Positions 25,009 to 37,253 of a DNA stretch of 64,000 bases are shown here, one piece after another. The notes beneath the pieces are model-generated. The model saw nothing but the letters and a program-made list of their open reading frames with translations. It was not told the DNA's origin and did no database searches. This DNA comes from Oscheius sp. JU75 (lineage: Eukaryota; Nematoda; Chromadorea; Rhabditida; Rhabditidae). The position numbers and the translations under genes are program-made. Position 1 is the stretch's first letter; each line of letters opens with the position of its first letter. The stretch lies in the NCBI GenBank assembly GCA_037178855.1, contig JASJZC010000004.1:2728001-2792000 (forward strand), read 5' to 3'.

Positions 25009-27921
25009 ATGGAAGAAGAACCAGTTGCGTCAACTTCGGGCTCCTCCGCATCTCCCCAAAGTCCTCCCGAAAATGAGACCGTATCATACCAGCAGTTACT
25101 CGAGAAGTACAGTTTACAACAGAAAGAACTCGAAAAGTAGGACATTACAAAAGGATGCCTTAAAAAATCTTGTTCAGATCAGAAGAACAGGCTTCGGAGT
25201 ACCGAGAGAAGTTGATAAAGACAATTCGCGAGAGAGATCTCAATGAGGAATTGTTGAAAAACATTCGAGACGAGACGAAGAAAGAGACGGAAGATTTGAA
25301 GAGAAAAGTTCGAGATCACGAGATCCAGTTGAAGGCGGTCCAGGTTCGAGCCTTATACATTTTCCGTAAACTTATCGTGACAGGACAAGGCGACGGCAAG
25401 GGAAGCTCATTTCAATGTGACAACGAAAGATCTTACGACCAAATACAACACTTCCGTCACACAGGTTTGAACTTTTGTCTTTCCTACTGCCAACGAAGGA
25501 GAGGGTGTTCTGTTTGATCAGCTGACAGCCCTGAAAGAATGAGAGAAATGATTGAGTGGATTCGTTTAAATTCATGGATAAGCGTCTTTTGCAGTTGACA
25601 AAGAAGGCCGATCAGGCCGAGAAGGACAAAAACGAAGCTGTCATCAAATATGCTACCCGAGAAGCTGAGATCATGCGAATGAGGGCCGATCTCCAAAAGA
25701 AGGATCAGGTTATATTCTATTTGTCTTTTTTTTGAAAGATGACGTTTAGGAATTGAAAGAGGCAGTGACAGCAAAAAAAGATCTGGAAAGCTGTCAGGCA
25801 GCAGACAATGTCGATCAGTTGGAGAAAACTGTCAATTCCCTCCGAGTGGATCTGGAAAAGATGAAACACGAACGGTTCGATCTGGAGAATAGACTGAAAA
25901 TGAGTGAGAAACGAGTCGAGGTTAGTTGTCAGAGCGAGAACAATAACTCAAGTTGTTTAGGCTGGGCAGACTTCAATGTCAGAGCTGAGACAACAATGTG
26001 AAGTCCTTCGAAAACAATTGATTCAGATGAAAGACGAAAAAGGACAACTGTCCGAGGAAAACAGACAAATGACCCAGAAAGTGCAGGTAAAATTGTTTTG
26101 ATCACATTGAGTCGTCAGAACTTTTAGCAACAGGAAAATAGGATTCAGCTAGAGACAGACAGTATGAGCAAGTCCTGTTCTGATATGGAGACGAGACTGA
26201 AAGACACCTGTTCGGATGTATCTCGTCTGAAGGAGGAGAACAAACAACTGCATCAACAGGTGGATTCCGTGGGAAGAGAAAACTTGGAACTTCTGACGAA
26301 GCTACAAGATCTTGAAGATAAACTGCAATTGGAAGAGGAGGCCCATGAAAAGGCCAGAATAGAAGCGGACAGATTGAAAGACATCGAGGGTAAAGTCAAA
26401 AAGTGAGACAGTTATTTACCACCATACCCCACTTTTTCTAGAAGTTTGGCTGCTGCCATTTCAGCCAAAAATGCTCAAGAAAATGCTGAGAAAGACAGAG
26501 ATACTGCAGAAAAAGAAGCCGAGGCCTGTAGACAGCAGGCTGAAAGGATGCTTCAGATTACGGAACAACTGACCCAAAGGAATAGTCAACTGTCGAGTGA
26601 AGCAGAAGAAGTGAGAGAGAAGAATCGCCGTCTGGAACAGAAATTAGTCGAGACTCAAGGAGCTTTAGCAAGAGTCAGTAGTCGGTTGGAGGACAAGGAG
26701 AAGGTTTTGTCCGAAGCACAAGGGACGAATGAGAGTGAAAGTAGTCGACTGAAAGAGGAACTGAGGGCAGCGATCAACAAGGAGAAGGAATCGAGTTCCA
26801 AGCTTCTGGAGATCAAAAACGACTACGCAGCCTACAAAAAGAAACAGGCTGCCAGCTTGAAGGAACTTAAACTGGAATTGGCACAACTCCGAAGACAGAC
26901 AGACTTAAGTCAATCCGAGACTTACTTGTCAGTCGATGGGGTGCCGAGTATGAGTTCTCGGTCAAGAACGAGTTCCTTGACAAGTTTGGATCGAGTTACG
27001 GTGAGTCTTAGGCCCAAAAAAAAAACTAAACTTTGGTTCATATAGAGTGGTTCCCAAGAAGAGACGGCTTCCATCAAACAGCCAGTGGAGGAGATTAATC
27101 CGACTCTCCAGCAGACAATGATAGACAAGATTGTCATGCTGCAAAGAAAGTTGGCCAGAAGAACAGAAAAGATCGAGTTTCTGGAAGAACACGTTAGGCA
27201 GTGTCTAGAAGAACTTCAGGTACTGTAACTGGTTTCTACGTATTTCGCGCGTTTTTCTGTATAATACAGGGGTTCATACTCGGAGTCTACACTAAAAAAA
27301 CGCATGTACTAGGTAGAAAAGCACAAAATACGCGACAGAATTCCCTCACGAAGAGTACTATCGCATTTCAGAAAAAGACCAAGATCATCCAGCATTTTGC
27401 TCTTCGAGAAGAGGCTTCCCTTCTACTTCCGTCCGATACCTCACTAGAACAGGTACAATCTAATTCTGTTTGTTTTTATCCAAATATCGAACTTTCAGCT
27501 TTTTGTTTGCTGCGAAATCGTTCAGGCAAGTTTCGTTCGTGCGTGCTGTGAACGATTTGGTTTTAGTACTGGTCGAAGAGAATATTTCCAGATTCCGGCA
27601 GTCAAAAAAGGCTCCAGTTATGCTCTAATGGGGTCGATGTTCACCACGGGAGAGAAGAAGGCCCTCCAATTGGCAACCGAGGTCAACAGCCGACTTCAAG
27701 CTGTTCTGGAAGACACTCTCATGAAGAATATCACTTTAAAGGTCCAAACTCTTATCTTGAATGGGCTTTTTCAATTTGAAGTACTCTTACAGCAATTTGA
27801 ATGAACCTATTGTTCAGAAAAATACGCTAGTTTTCAGACAAACGTCGACACTCTCTCCTCGGAAATCAGTCGTTTATCGCGAGAGAACCGTCTTCTCACC
27901 CTTACTCAATCAAGAGACTAG
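25009..27921 (+). CDS. CCDC186: CCDC186 / CCCP-1 golgin-like coiled-coil protein
   Basis: This is a long coiled-coil protein of the trans-Golgi/endosome boundary, where the family acts with RAB2 in dense-core vesicle biogenesis. The N-terminus is Ser/Pro-rich (MEEEPVASTSGSSASPQSPP), followed by almost continuous heptads across many short exons. The C-terminal domain identifies it: MIDKIVMLQRKLARRTEKIE, FLEEHVRQCLEEL, KKTKIIQHFALREEA and LQAVLEDTLMKNITLK, each closely matching CCDC186. It ends at 27921. Most introns are under 60 nt. The segment 26143-26219 has a near-identical copy upstream. It is convergent with the paxillin transcript. Confidence 0.9.
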
Positions 27922-28048
27922 TCAGCTTTTAACGGTTTCTCCCCACATTCCTCCTCAAAACAGGTGCATCATTTATGCCAAACTATCTCCTCTCCCTTTC
28001 CTGTGATAAATTTCCTAATATCAATATGAAGATTCTATAGATAAAAGC

Positions 28049-28054
28049 TTTATT
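28049..28054 (-). terminator. Polyadenylation signal AATAAA
   Basis: AATAAA reads on the minus strand, 294 bp past the paxillin stop and 38 bp past the orphan exon stop. It marks the likely 3' end of the minus-strand transcript. Confidence 0.5.
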
Positions 28055-28091
28055 ATCGCACTCTGACTAGGAAGAAGGGCTATTGAATCTG

Positions 28092-28312
28092 TCAGTAGAC
28101 TTCCTCCTCTTCGAAGTAGGTTACGGTCGTGGGACAAAGTCGGGCGAAGTGCTCGTCGCCCTGTAATTTGTTTAGAAAGTATTTTGAAATGCAACCAATT
28201 ACCTGAAAAGTGAAAATGCGGTGTGAGTCAATCACTCGTTCTCTAGCGAAATCTTGGACAAGGACTGTATGATCGACGGGACGGAGATATGACGAAAAGA
28301 ATTACTAAGAAA
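28092..28312 (-). other. Orphan coding-like exon pair downstream of paxillin
   Basis: Two minus-strand stretches read well in one frame across a 42 nt GT-AG intron (starts GTAATTGG, ends AAATTACAG): SYLRPVDHTVLVQDFARER ... IDSHRIFTFQ, then GDEHFARLCPTTVTYFEEEE, stop at 28092. There is no ATG in that frame and it does not join in phase to paxillin's last exon. A minus-strand AATAAA at 28049-28054 suggests the paxillin transcript runs through here. It may be an alternative terminal exon set, a separate tiny gene with an unseen first exon, or a remnant. Confidence 0.45.
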
Positions 28313-28347
28313 ACAGAAGTGAGTTTTGAGCAAAAGATTCTTCTGGA

Positions 28348-30770
28348 CTACGGTCTGTAGTCTGCCGAAGGCGTCAAAGCGAAAGTTTGATTGTAGCATT
28401 TGTGACAAAAGGGACGTCTGTCGACCTCCTTAAAGGTTCCCTTCGTCAGCTGCCGATTGCAGTAAGTACAACGGAAGTGTTCCGGATGGTACTTGTTGCC
28501 GATGGCAGTCACACATCTACCACTGATTGGATGGCGACATTGGACACAGAGACTGCCTCTCTTCTCATGATAATGCTGCTCACAGAGAGGCATTCCATTG
28601 TGATCGAAGAAGGACCCTCCGTCAAAATGGACACCACACATCTGAACACGGCAATCGACATCGGGTTAGAACAGTTGAAATCGAGTTAGTCCGAATAACT
28701 GACCTGACAGACGAAACAATCCGGATGCCAATGTGTTCCCAAAGCCGTGATAAAGTTCGCCTTGATGGGCTGTTGACAACCGGTGCACTTGGGAGCGAAC
28801 AGCTTGAAGAAGTCGTCGCGGCAGTAAACTTGACCGTTCTGAATTTATCTCAATTCATTTTATTTCAATTCACTTTACCTTCTCATGGAATCCAGTTTCT
28901 CCTAACTCACGTCCACATTGTGCACAGTTGAAGCACTGAACATGGTAGTTGCGGTTAAGAGCGGTCACACAACGCTGGAAATGATTCAGAAAAATGAACA
29001 GATCAAGATGACTCACATCCTTGATGGGTCCGCTGCATCCAGCACACTTTGGACTGAACTGAATGTGGTAGTCATCCTCACAGTAAGCACGACCGTTCCG
29101 TTCGAAGAAGTTTCGGTGCCCGAGCTCACAGCCACACTCGCAGCAGACATAATGCTCCGGATGCCACATTTTGCCCATAGCGATAACGACTTGGCCCACA
29201 ATTGGCTTTCCACAATGAGCACAGTCTCCTTTGGGAATGGTCGAGATTCCGTGACGACTACTGATATCTCCATTGTTGAGAGTTCCGATCATAGAGTCAG
29301 CATGGGACAGATCTCTGCTGGGGGATCGACCTCCTCTCTGAAACAGTTTTGACCTCTCGGAAATCAATGTGTCGTCTTCGATGTCCTGTTGACATAGCAT
29401 AAGTCGCTCTGAAGCACGGAGGCGCTACCTACGCTCGCTCGCGCGCCTTGGCATTTTGTAAGCAAACAGTCTCAAACGGTCTATGTTCGGTTAGAAAGAC
29501 TTCAAAATGAGAGGAAAAGAGAAGACTCACCACATCGTTGTAAGACTGAGCTTGACTGGGACCGCCGAGACTTCTTCGAGAGCTGTAATGGTCAAATCGT
29601 TGTTGCAGTTCGCGCATCATTTTCTCTTCTGATTAGTCTTTTTGAAAGAGAAATATGGAGGGAGATAGAAGAGTTGCGGATGGCGAGCTCGAAAACCGGT
29701 CGACGGAGAAGAGGGAGCGCGGGAAGATGCTCGCGGTCTGTGAGGGGGCGGGCAATCACATGCTCTCTACCGGAAAAAAGCGACTCTCAAAGTTAATTTC
29801 AATTCGGGTATTAGTTTTGATGACAATTGACTCACTCAGGGATGTCATCTAGTTGGTTGAACAGTGAATGAACACTGGGTCGTTCTGTAGCATTTATACG
29901 AGCTGCTGGAGGAACATCTGAACAAAAAGACAAGGGTTATGGCAAACAACAAAAACCGTCGTGACTTCGTCGTTTGTCTCTTTCGTCTGAATAGCTGTTA
30001 ACCATCTGTTCAATGTTGTCCAAGTCATGACTCTGGCCTCTGAAACGCAACAATCACAGCACTCTTTTCAGGGTTAGAGAACACTGGGTGTCATTAAATG
30101 AGAGACTCACCTGGTTTCTCTCCTGGTCTGTTCCTGATAAATAGGCTCCAAATCCTCTCTCGACTGAGAGTATCTGTCACCCAGGTTGGCTCGTCTCAAT
30201 ACCTCTGTTGTGTGTTGAAGATCGGACAGAAGTGCTTCTGGAACGAATCAGTTTTATCACTCCAATATCGATCCCAATCTCTCGGAGAAAGTCTGCACCC
30301 TCCCATGCTTTACAACATCCGAGTTTTGTGCTTGTTGCCGCGGCTGGCAAGAGAGCGAGGAAACAAACGAGGCGGCACATATGTTTTGAATAGCTTCGCG
30401 CCAGAAGAAAGACTCAAGTTCTGAATGCCTCATATTCTACTCGGATTCTACTAGTTCCCGAGTTGAAAGCGGATAGACTACACCTTTTGAGTCGACCTTT
30501 TCTCTTCTCAGGACTACCATCTGTCGTGCCTGTGGCTATTTACCAGGTTTTCTTTGCTCACAGCGTGTGAAATCTCTATTTTTGGTGTTCTCAGACGCTC
30601 CTCTTCGTGTGAAAGTGTTTACTATATTTCGGAGGTTCAAGACTAGAAGAACCCTTTCGCGGCCGATCGAAATGAGGCTTGGGTTAGTAGATAGGGAAAA
30701 GTTACTTTCACACTGGAACTCTACCTAGTGCTGGCTTGACAGCATCGGCAAAGCGATCGTCGCTTGGCAT
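28348..30770 (-). CDS. PXN: Paxillin (LD motifs plus four LIM domains)
   Basis: This is a focal-adhesion scaffold that links integrin signalling to actin. The C-terminal half holds four LIM zinc domains in paxillin order: [20 protein letters not shown], then CAGCSGPI, then CTGCQQPI, then [20 protein letters not shown], ending [10 protein letters not shown] and the stop at 28348. N-terminal exons carry LD-type leucine motifs, including [13 protein letters not shown] (about 30,200-30,240) and [12 protein letters not shown] (about 29,840), which bind FAK and vinculin in the family. The proposed start [15 protein letters not shown] at 30770 is 6 nt after ATTTGCAG. An internal MMRELQQRF (29620) could start a shorter LIM-rich isoform; it joins in phase to the LD exon, so the long form is preferred. 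Confidence 0.93.
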
Positions 30771-31584
30771 CGGGCGCTGCAAATGCACATTGGAATAATG
30801 AGACTATGTATGAAAGTACTTGGAAGAAAAAAGGATTTTCTGTTAATCTCATTAGTCCATAAAAGAACATACTTATATGAACTGTGAAAACCCAAAAGTA
30901 AACATGGATTTGTGACGGAAATCAATGGATCGCGTTTGAGTGTTGATCACACACGCGGGCAGCTGAGACACCCTCGGGGAGAAGCGGGGCGTGGTCGAAA
31001 CGAGCGAAAAACTTGCAAAAAGAAGATTCGGACTCTGTGCCAACAATCCGAAAGAGCTGCGAAGAGAGATCTTGTCCCGTCTCCGACTGGATGAAGCGCA
31101 CTAATGACCAGATGTGCCCCTCGACCAGAGCTGTGAATATTTTATTTCAGAATGGTTGAATGTTTCAGTAGAGAAATTCAATTACTGGGGCCTACCGTTA
31201 TTACTTGATGTTATTGTATGTTAGAATAGCAAACACCGACCTTCTCTTGGTTACATGTGCACAGACAGCTGTTACTCACCTAGATCTTGCACTGCCGACA
31301 TTTATCCGTAGGGGTCGTTGAGCGTAGATATTCTATAACAAAATCTGGGATATGCTAGACGAAGAAACACGGAAAGAGGTTATCAGAGGGTTATCAGATA
31401 GCGAAAGGCGCCTGATACGCCATGAGCCACATGAGAGAGGTGGTTAGGTAAAAAGTGTTATGCAAACTCAAACCAGTAGTTATACGACTCAGAAAGACAT
31501 AGTTTTTATTTTTAAAAATCTCCTACGAGATCGTGAAATTTTGACCGGTTTAACGGCAAACAACAAGGAAAACCAATTGAATTG
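30771..31584. other. Intergenic stretch between RBM7-like 3' end and paxillin 5' end
   Basis: No gene or RNA is recognised. Both flanking genes are on the minus strand. Confidence 0.5.
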
Positions 31585-32613
31585 TTAGTAGCGCCGATTT
31601 CCGCTGCCATATCTGTCATTCCGGTGGTAGTCGTCTCGACCACGATAATCGTTTCCTCTTCTGTCCGAACTGCGACCCTGGTCACGATGGCGGTTTCCAT
31701 TGTCATAGCGAGGTGCTGGGTCGTCGTATTCTCTTGGAATTCGAAAAGCGAAAGGATTTGAGAATGATAAAGATCGCTTACCTGGGATTCATGTGTTCTT
31801 TTGAAGGAGGCGTATGCCATTTGTCCCGTCTCTCTGCCGACATCTTGTATCCTTGGAATGTTGAACCAACCGACATTGGCGGTGGTGTCATTAAGGCAAC
31901 TGAAAAAAATAGGATCACTCATTTTGAACCTATTTCTCAGCAAAAAAAGGAATTTGCGAAAAGTAAAAGAACTAACAGTTTGGAGGCATTGGTGGCATAG
32001 GGAGCGGGCTCCTGAAATCTCGCTGCATGCTGGATCCATCTTGGCGGTGGCTGAAAACGCTACACTTGAATGATATATCAAGGTTCTTTTTTTTTAATAG
32101 GAAGACCATTTGTATATTTGAGAAAAAGAAATGTCCTTTACCCGGTGTGATCTCTTTTTCTGGAATCGACTGGAGGGAGGTGCGGCATGCTATTGCGGTT
32201 GTCACTTCTACGTCTTTCCGATTGCTTTTTTTTCCAGTTTTCTTCCTAAAGGATATTCGGTAAAATGTAGAGTTATACTAAATACCTGTTTTGTATTGTT
32301 TCTTGGCTTCACATTAATGGGTCTATTGTGCAATGTTACTCCGTCCATAATCTGAAACTTCTTTACTTCAGGTATTGTGTTTCACGAATACTTCAATAGC
32401 AAAAGGAACAGAGTCTTCGTCTTCAAATTCAATCAGTGCGTATGCATGTGCATCTCCTTTCTTTACAGTGAAACTCTTTATAGGACCGGCCTGAAAATAC
32501 ATTTATAAATAGAATGTTCTTAGGCTCACCTGAATAAATAGCTCCTCCACGATTTCTTCGGCAATGTCTTTAGACAAACCACCAACGTAAACAGTTGCCT
32601 CGTCGTTTCCCAT
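31585..32613 (-). CDS. RRM protein, RBM7/RBM11-like
   Basis: One RNA-recognition motif occupies the N-terminus: TVYVGGLSKDIAEEIVEELF as RNP2 and first helix, IQAGPI, and an RNP1 strand AYALIEFEDEDSVPFAIEVF. The combination TEE(I/L)..ELF.QAGPI is typical of RBM7/RBM11. RBM7 is the RNA-binding subunit of the nuclear exosome targeting complex, which sends promoter-upstream and intronic RNAs for decay. The rest is low-complexity and ends in an Arg/Gly/Asp/Tyr-rich tail (PRYDNGNRHRDQGRSSDRRG), stop at 31585. The start at 32613 lies a few bases after a GTTAG acceptor-like site. It is divergent from haspin with 322 bp between starts. Other single-RRM RG proteins remain possible. Confidence 0.7.
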
Positions 32614-32935
32614 TTTCTAACGTTGAAATGTAAGAAAGGAGAAATGCATTTATACGACGCTGATACGCAAATTGTCGTTAATCATTTTACCGCTAGCTCA
32701 AAAAATTTGAACGACTGCCATATTCTGCTTCACTTTTGTTATGAAAAAGGTAGGACGTCGCTGTAACAAAAATGTGAGTAGTGGGAGCTATAACAGTCAT
32801 GTGAAACTTTTTTTTTTGAACTCACGCGCACATCGTATCTCAAATACGGTAATACTATTGTACAAACCGAGTTTCATTTCCTCGTCCACTACTTGCAATC
32901 TCCTTACGGAGCATCTGTCACAACCTGTTTTTTAG

Positions 32936-35858
32936 ATGCGACGATTCCGGACACGACCATCGTGCGCAAGAAGTGTCATTTATGTGGAGGATGCAGATGG
33001 CGACAGCCACAATTCGCTCCTCTTTCAAACACTAATTCAACCTTCCCGTAAAGAAGAGCGGTTCGAGTCTGCTCAGGAAATCGTTAGTTCGTTCTTTTCA
33101 AACTAATCAAGCTAGTTCCAGGATCACAGCTGCACCGTTTTGAGTCGCACCTTCGGATCTCGAGGTCAGAAAAAGAGAAACCCTCCAAGGCTAAAGCCCA
33201 TCGAAGATGTCGACGAGGAAGAACTGTTGGAAGCTCAAAAAAAAGAAATGATACGGATGGTTCGTGTGTTTGATTATATTTCTGATGCAAGTAACTGCAC
33301 CTCTGGTAACTAAATCATGGCTAAGTTTCAGCATGAAGACGCGGCAAACTTCAGTTTGATTATCGAGATGAACGGGCAGCGTGTACGGCAGATCGATGCA
33401 TACCATTTCGAGCCTTACGATGAAGAGAAAGTCAGACAGGAGAAGGAGAATAAGTATCAAGGTTTCGTGTTTGCTTGTTCGCACTAACCTCTCGCTTTAG
33501 AAGAACTGCAGCTCGTGGAATCTAAACTCAAAGATCTTCGCAAACGGAAAACTACTTATTCTCCTCCGAAAAAGATGTCGCCCACAATTCTTTCTTCGAG
33601 ACAGAATACTCTTCGGCCATTCAGTAATTCAACAACGTTACGGACCCCTTCAGCCGAGAAAACTATTTTCGACCTACAACAGGAAGCATTCCAACATGAT
33701 GAACTGCATTTCACAGCTCTCGAACTCTCACATAATGAAGAACTCGAGTTCACAGCTCTGGAAGCTCCACAAACGGATGAATTTCAAATGGAGTGCTCTG
33801 AAAGTGATAAACTGCAAGTCACAGCTCTGGAGCCTACTCTACACGACGGCCTACAATTCACGGCTCTGGAGACTCCACAGAGTAACAAGTCGAACACGTT
33901 GTGTAAAACTACACAACTCGAAGAACTCCAATTCACAGCTCTGGAGATCACGCAGCATGATGAACTTCAATACACGAATCTGGAGATTCCTGAAAGCGAT
34001 GAACTAGAATTTGCACCTCTGGAGATACCACAGACGGAAGAGCTTCAATTCACACCCTTGGAGTGTCCGGAAAACGATAAACTGCAGACCACAGCTCTAG
34101 AACTCACACAATGTGAAAAACTTCAACTTACAGCTCTGGAATCACCACAAAGAAATGAACTGCAAGTTACGGCGGTTCCTCAAAGCGACACCCTACAGTT
34201 CACCGTTTTCGAGACCACACAAAAGGATCAACTACAATTCACAACTTTAGATGTACGTTTTCTTTATCTTGGTCATAACAGGTTCTGTTCTAGCCTTTCT
34301 CGGAATGCAGCCTTCCCACAGCATTGGATTCGATGTTAGCTTCTACCAGATATCTCGAAGGAACTATGAACGGAACGGGAATGACGAAACGGCGAAACAT
34401 AACACAAATCGTACCTTATGACGGCAGTGAAGGGGAAGGAAAAGCCAATGTGATAAAGTTGTTTCTTCATCCAATACGTCAATTCAGACTAAGGCATTCT
34501 ATCTCTATGACTATGACGGGAATTTGGAAGATCACCTCGGTCAAGTACTTCACGTTGTCAGACAGGAGACTCCAATTCCATGGTCAAAGCTGGGCTTCAA
34601 GAAAATCAGAAAGCTTGGTGAAGGAAGTTATGGAGAAGTATTTTCTACACAATACAAAGGTCAAAACACTGCTGTGAAGGTGCTTTTGTCTGTTGTCTAT
34701 AACGTCCGAGTTGTTCAGATTGTCCCCTTCAATACAGACGCATATCGTTACAACGAACTTGTCAATGGCGAAAACATGCTCGAGCCAGGCGAACTTCTTC
34801 CAGAGGTAACAGATACTTCTATTTTTCTATTAATTCTCAAATCTAGATTCTCATCAGTCAAGAACTCTCGGCGTTGTACAATCCTACAGCCGATAACAGC
34901 ACTCCAAATTTTATCCGAGTTTTAGGAGCGCATGTCATGAAAGGTATTTAATTTAGCTAGTGCTGTAGCGCTTTCTTTCAGGAGAATTACCCTCAAATAT
35001 ACTGAATGCGTGGAAGAAATATGACAAAGAAAGAACGTCAGAAAACGACAATCCGGCTGAATATTCCTCTCCACAACAATTATACTTAGCCCTGTGTCTT
35101 GCCATGGGTGGAGAAGATCTCGAGAAATTTCAGGTTAGATCTTGATTACAATCCATTTCAATCATGTTCAGTTCGAGACCGAGGAACAGATCTTCAGTGT
35201 GCTAATTCAAGTAGCTATGTCCCTTGTGATTGCCGAAGAAATGTTGGAATTCGAACATCGCGATCTGCATCACGGAAATCTACTCCTAGAAAAGTATGAT
35301 GACGATATTGAGTAGGGCTTCAGTTGATTCCGCACAATTGATTTATAGATATCGATATCAGGGACAGAATCTCAAAGTGAAAAGTCATGGAATCAGAGTC
35401 AATATCATTGATTTCAGTCTTAGTCGCATGTCGAAAGGTTCGTTTTCTTTATTTCTTTTCATTACCCTCTTTTCAGAGAAAACTACTCTTTTCAAAGATT
35501 TGTCCAACGACGATGAACTTTTTACGATGGAAGGGCAGTACCAGTACGACATTTATCGGCGCATGAAGGAGGCTACAACGTATGTTTTGTTATTTATTCA
35601 CACTTTGAAATATTCAGAAATGACTGGAAACAATTCACGCCGAAAACGAATGTTTACTGGCTCCACTACCTTGCTAATCAGATGATCATTGAGAAAAAGT
35701 GCAAAAAGACGATAAAGAAGAAGAGGAAAGATGAACTTATGGAACTTTTCGAACGAGTTCTGGATTTGGACCGGCTAAGAGACATGTTCACAGATAAGCC
35801 ACTGGAAGAGCTTCTTGCACCTTACGTAGAATCCTTTGATGACGAGAATGTTTATTAG
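32936..35858 (+). CDS. Haspin-type histone H3-Thr3 kinase with N-terminal 13-residue repeats
   Basis: Haspin phosphorylates H3 Thr3 at mitotic centromeres to recruit the chromosomal passenger complex. The kinase domain lies about 34,560-35,858: glycine loop GEGSYGEVFSTQYKGQNTAVK, helix-C region ILISQELSALYNP, catalytic FEHRDLHHGNLLLEK, and NIIDFSLSRM in place of the usual DFG (haspins have DYT-like forms). The haspin-specific DDELFTMEGQYQYDIYRRMK and NVYWLHYLANQM follow, which makes the call secure. The N-terminal half is Lys/Arg-rich and then a repeat array (listed separately). Introns include 34450-34487 (38 nt). A TTTTTTAG acceptor touches the ATG at 32936. SAP30BP follows 188 bp downstream. 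Confidence 0.92.
33698..34252 (+). repeat. In-gene tandem array of about 14 units of 13 codons in haspin
   Basis: This 555 bp stretch encodes about 14 imperfect copies of a 13-residue unit with consensus D-E-L-Q-F-T-A-L-E-x-P/T-Q-x. Leu, Phe, Ala and Leu positions are kept, while the linker varies. One unit is degraded (around residues SNKSNTLCKTTQ) and a few are shortened. The frame stays open throughout and joins to the kinase exons. Confidence 0.9.
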
Positions 35859-36045
35859 AATCTGCTTATCCTTTTTCATTCTTGTACGTAAACATAAATT
35901 ATTTTCCCATTGGGTTTCAAGTAGCTACTCTTGGTTCTCAGCCATCCTTACCCAACACAATGTAAGCGTGACCCGTTGCGAATTTGGCTGCTTTCTTTCT
36001 ATGTGATTCGAATGTCATCTTTTCGTTCTACAAAGAATTTTTAAG

Positions 36046-37253
36046 ATGAACAATTTGGTGGATTATGGAGACGACAGCGATGAGGACTCGCCGCGTCGCC
36101 GATCTCACGAAGGTATGTTCATTTATTCTACCAAAATACTCATTTAGTAGTGAAATAATCCAAATTTGAAGCAAATATTGTCGAAATTATAGAGAGTAGC
36201 CAAAGATACGTGTTTCAGGTCCTCACCAGTTAAAAAGTAGTACTTCTCCAAGGCAGAGGAGAGATTCCGACATGTTTTTCGGTATGTTCCCTGCTTATAT
36301 CCTTCCAAGTATCAACTTGCAGAAAGTAATGCAGACAGTCCCTCTCGTCGATCAAATAGTTCATCGTCGGATAGAAGCGATACTTTCGCCGAGCCGCCAC
36401 CGCCCAAACGACGTATTAACGACAGTCATTCACCGTCTCCCGCTATTAGAACCCCACTCACAATCAGTATGGCCAAAGTTAGTGTTTCCTCCTTGTCTTA
36501 CTATTCGCATTCTCAGGTGACTTCTGTGAGTTCACTGGTCTCGTACGCTGGCGGCGATCAGGATGAAGAAGACAACTTTGATATGGCCGAGTTGGACACG
36601 CATGTAACCGATCGCGAATCTCTTTCCGCTGCAGAACCGCCTCCTCCGCCACGTGCCTCACAAGACGATCAGAGTGATGGAGAAGACGAGCGAATGATCA
36701 ACGAAGCTTTGGCCGAATCACAGGCAACTTTGCGAGAAATGAATGCGGAGAGCTCTTCGACTGGATCCGCTACCCCCGCAAGAAATGATAGTCCCCAGAC
36801 CCCTGCTCAGGGTGATGCAATTGAAGAGACCGGGTACAACGAGATTCAAATTCCACCTTCGCCTCCTGGAGAAGTCGATCCGGAAGTTCAGCGCCGGTTC
36901 GAACGGTACTTTGAGGAGAAGGCTCGCGGGAACAACTTCAACACGGTCCTACAAAATAGAAGAGATTTCCTCAATCCATCTTGCTACGAGACATTCATCG
37001 AACGCTATGAGCTGCAAGAAAAAGGTTCGTTGTTTTGTCTATGAGAATGTATAAAAAAAAACTTCAGGCTCCAATTTCAAGCCCGAAATATTCGATCCAT
37101 TCGCGTTCCCCGACAATTGCTTCTATGATGTCATTGGTATTTTTGTATCAAGTTCAAGTAATCTGTTGGTTTTCAGCTGAAGAACAACGTAAAATCATGG
37201 AGAAGACGGCTGATGCCAAGTCGAAAAAGTCCACGACGTCAACATCTCGCTAA
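36046..37253 (+). CDS. SAP30BP: SAP30-binding protein (SAP30BP/HTRP)
   Basis: This nuclear protein is linked to Sin3 corepressor function and, in later work, to splicing of short introns. The N-terminus LVDYGDDSDEDSP is the typical SAP30BP opening, followed by a Ser/Arg/Glu-rich region (EPPPPKRRINDSHSPSP). The HTRP domain is clear: FNTVLQNRRDFLNPSCYETF, then GSNFKPEIFDPFAFPDNCFY and EEQRKIMEKTADAKSKK to the stop at 37253. Several short introns interrupt it. A TTTTTAAG acceptor touches the ATG. AATAAA at 37274-37279 follows the stop. It is 188 bp downstream of haspin on the same strand. Confidence 0.93.
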
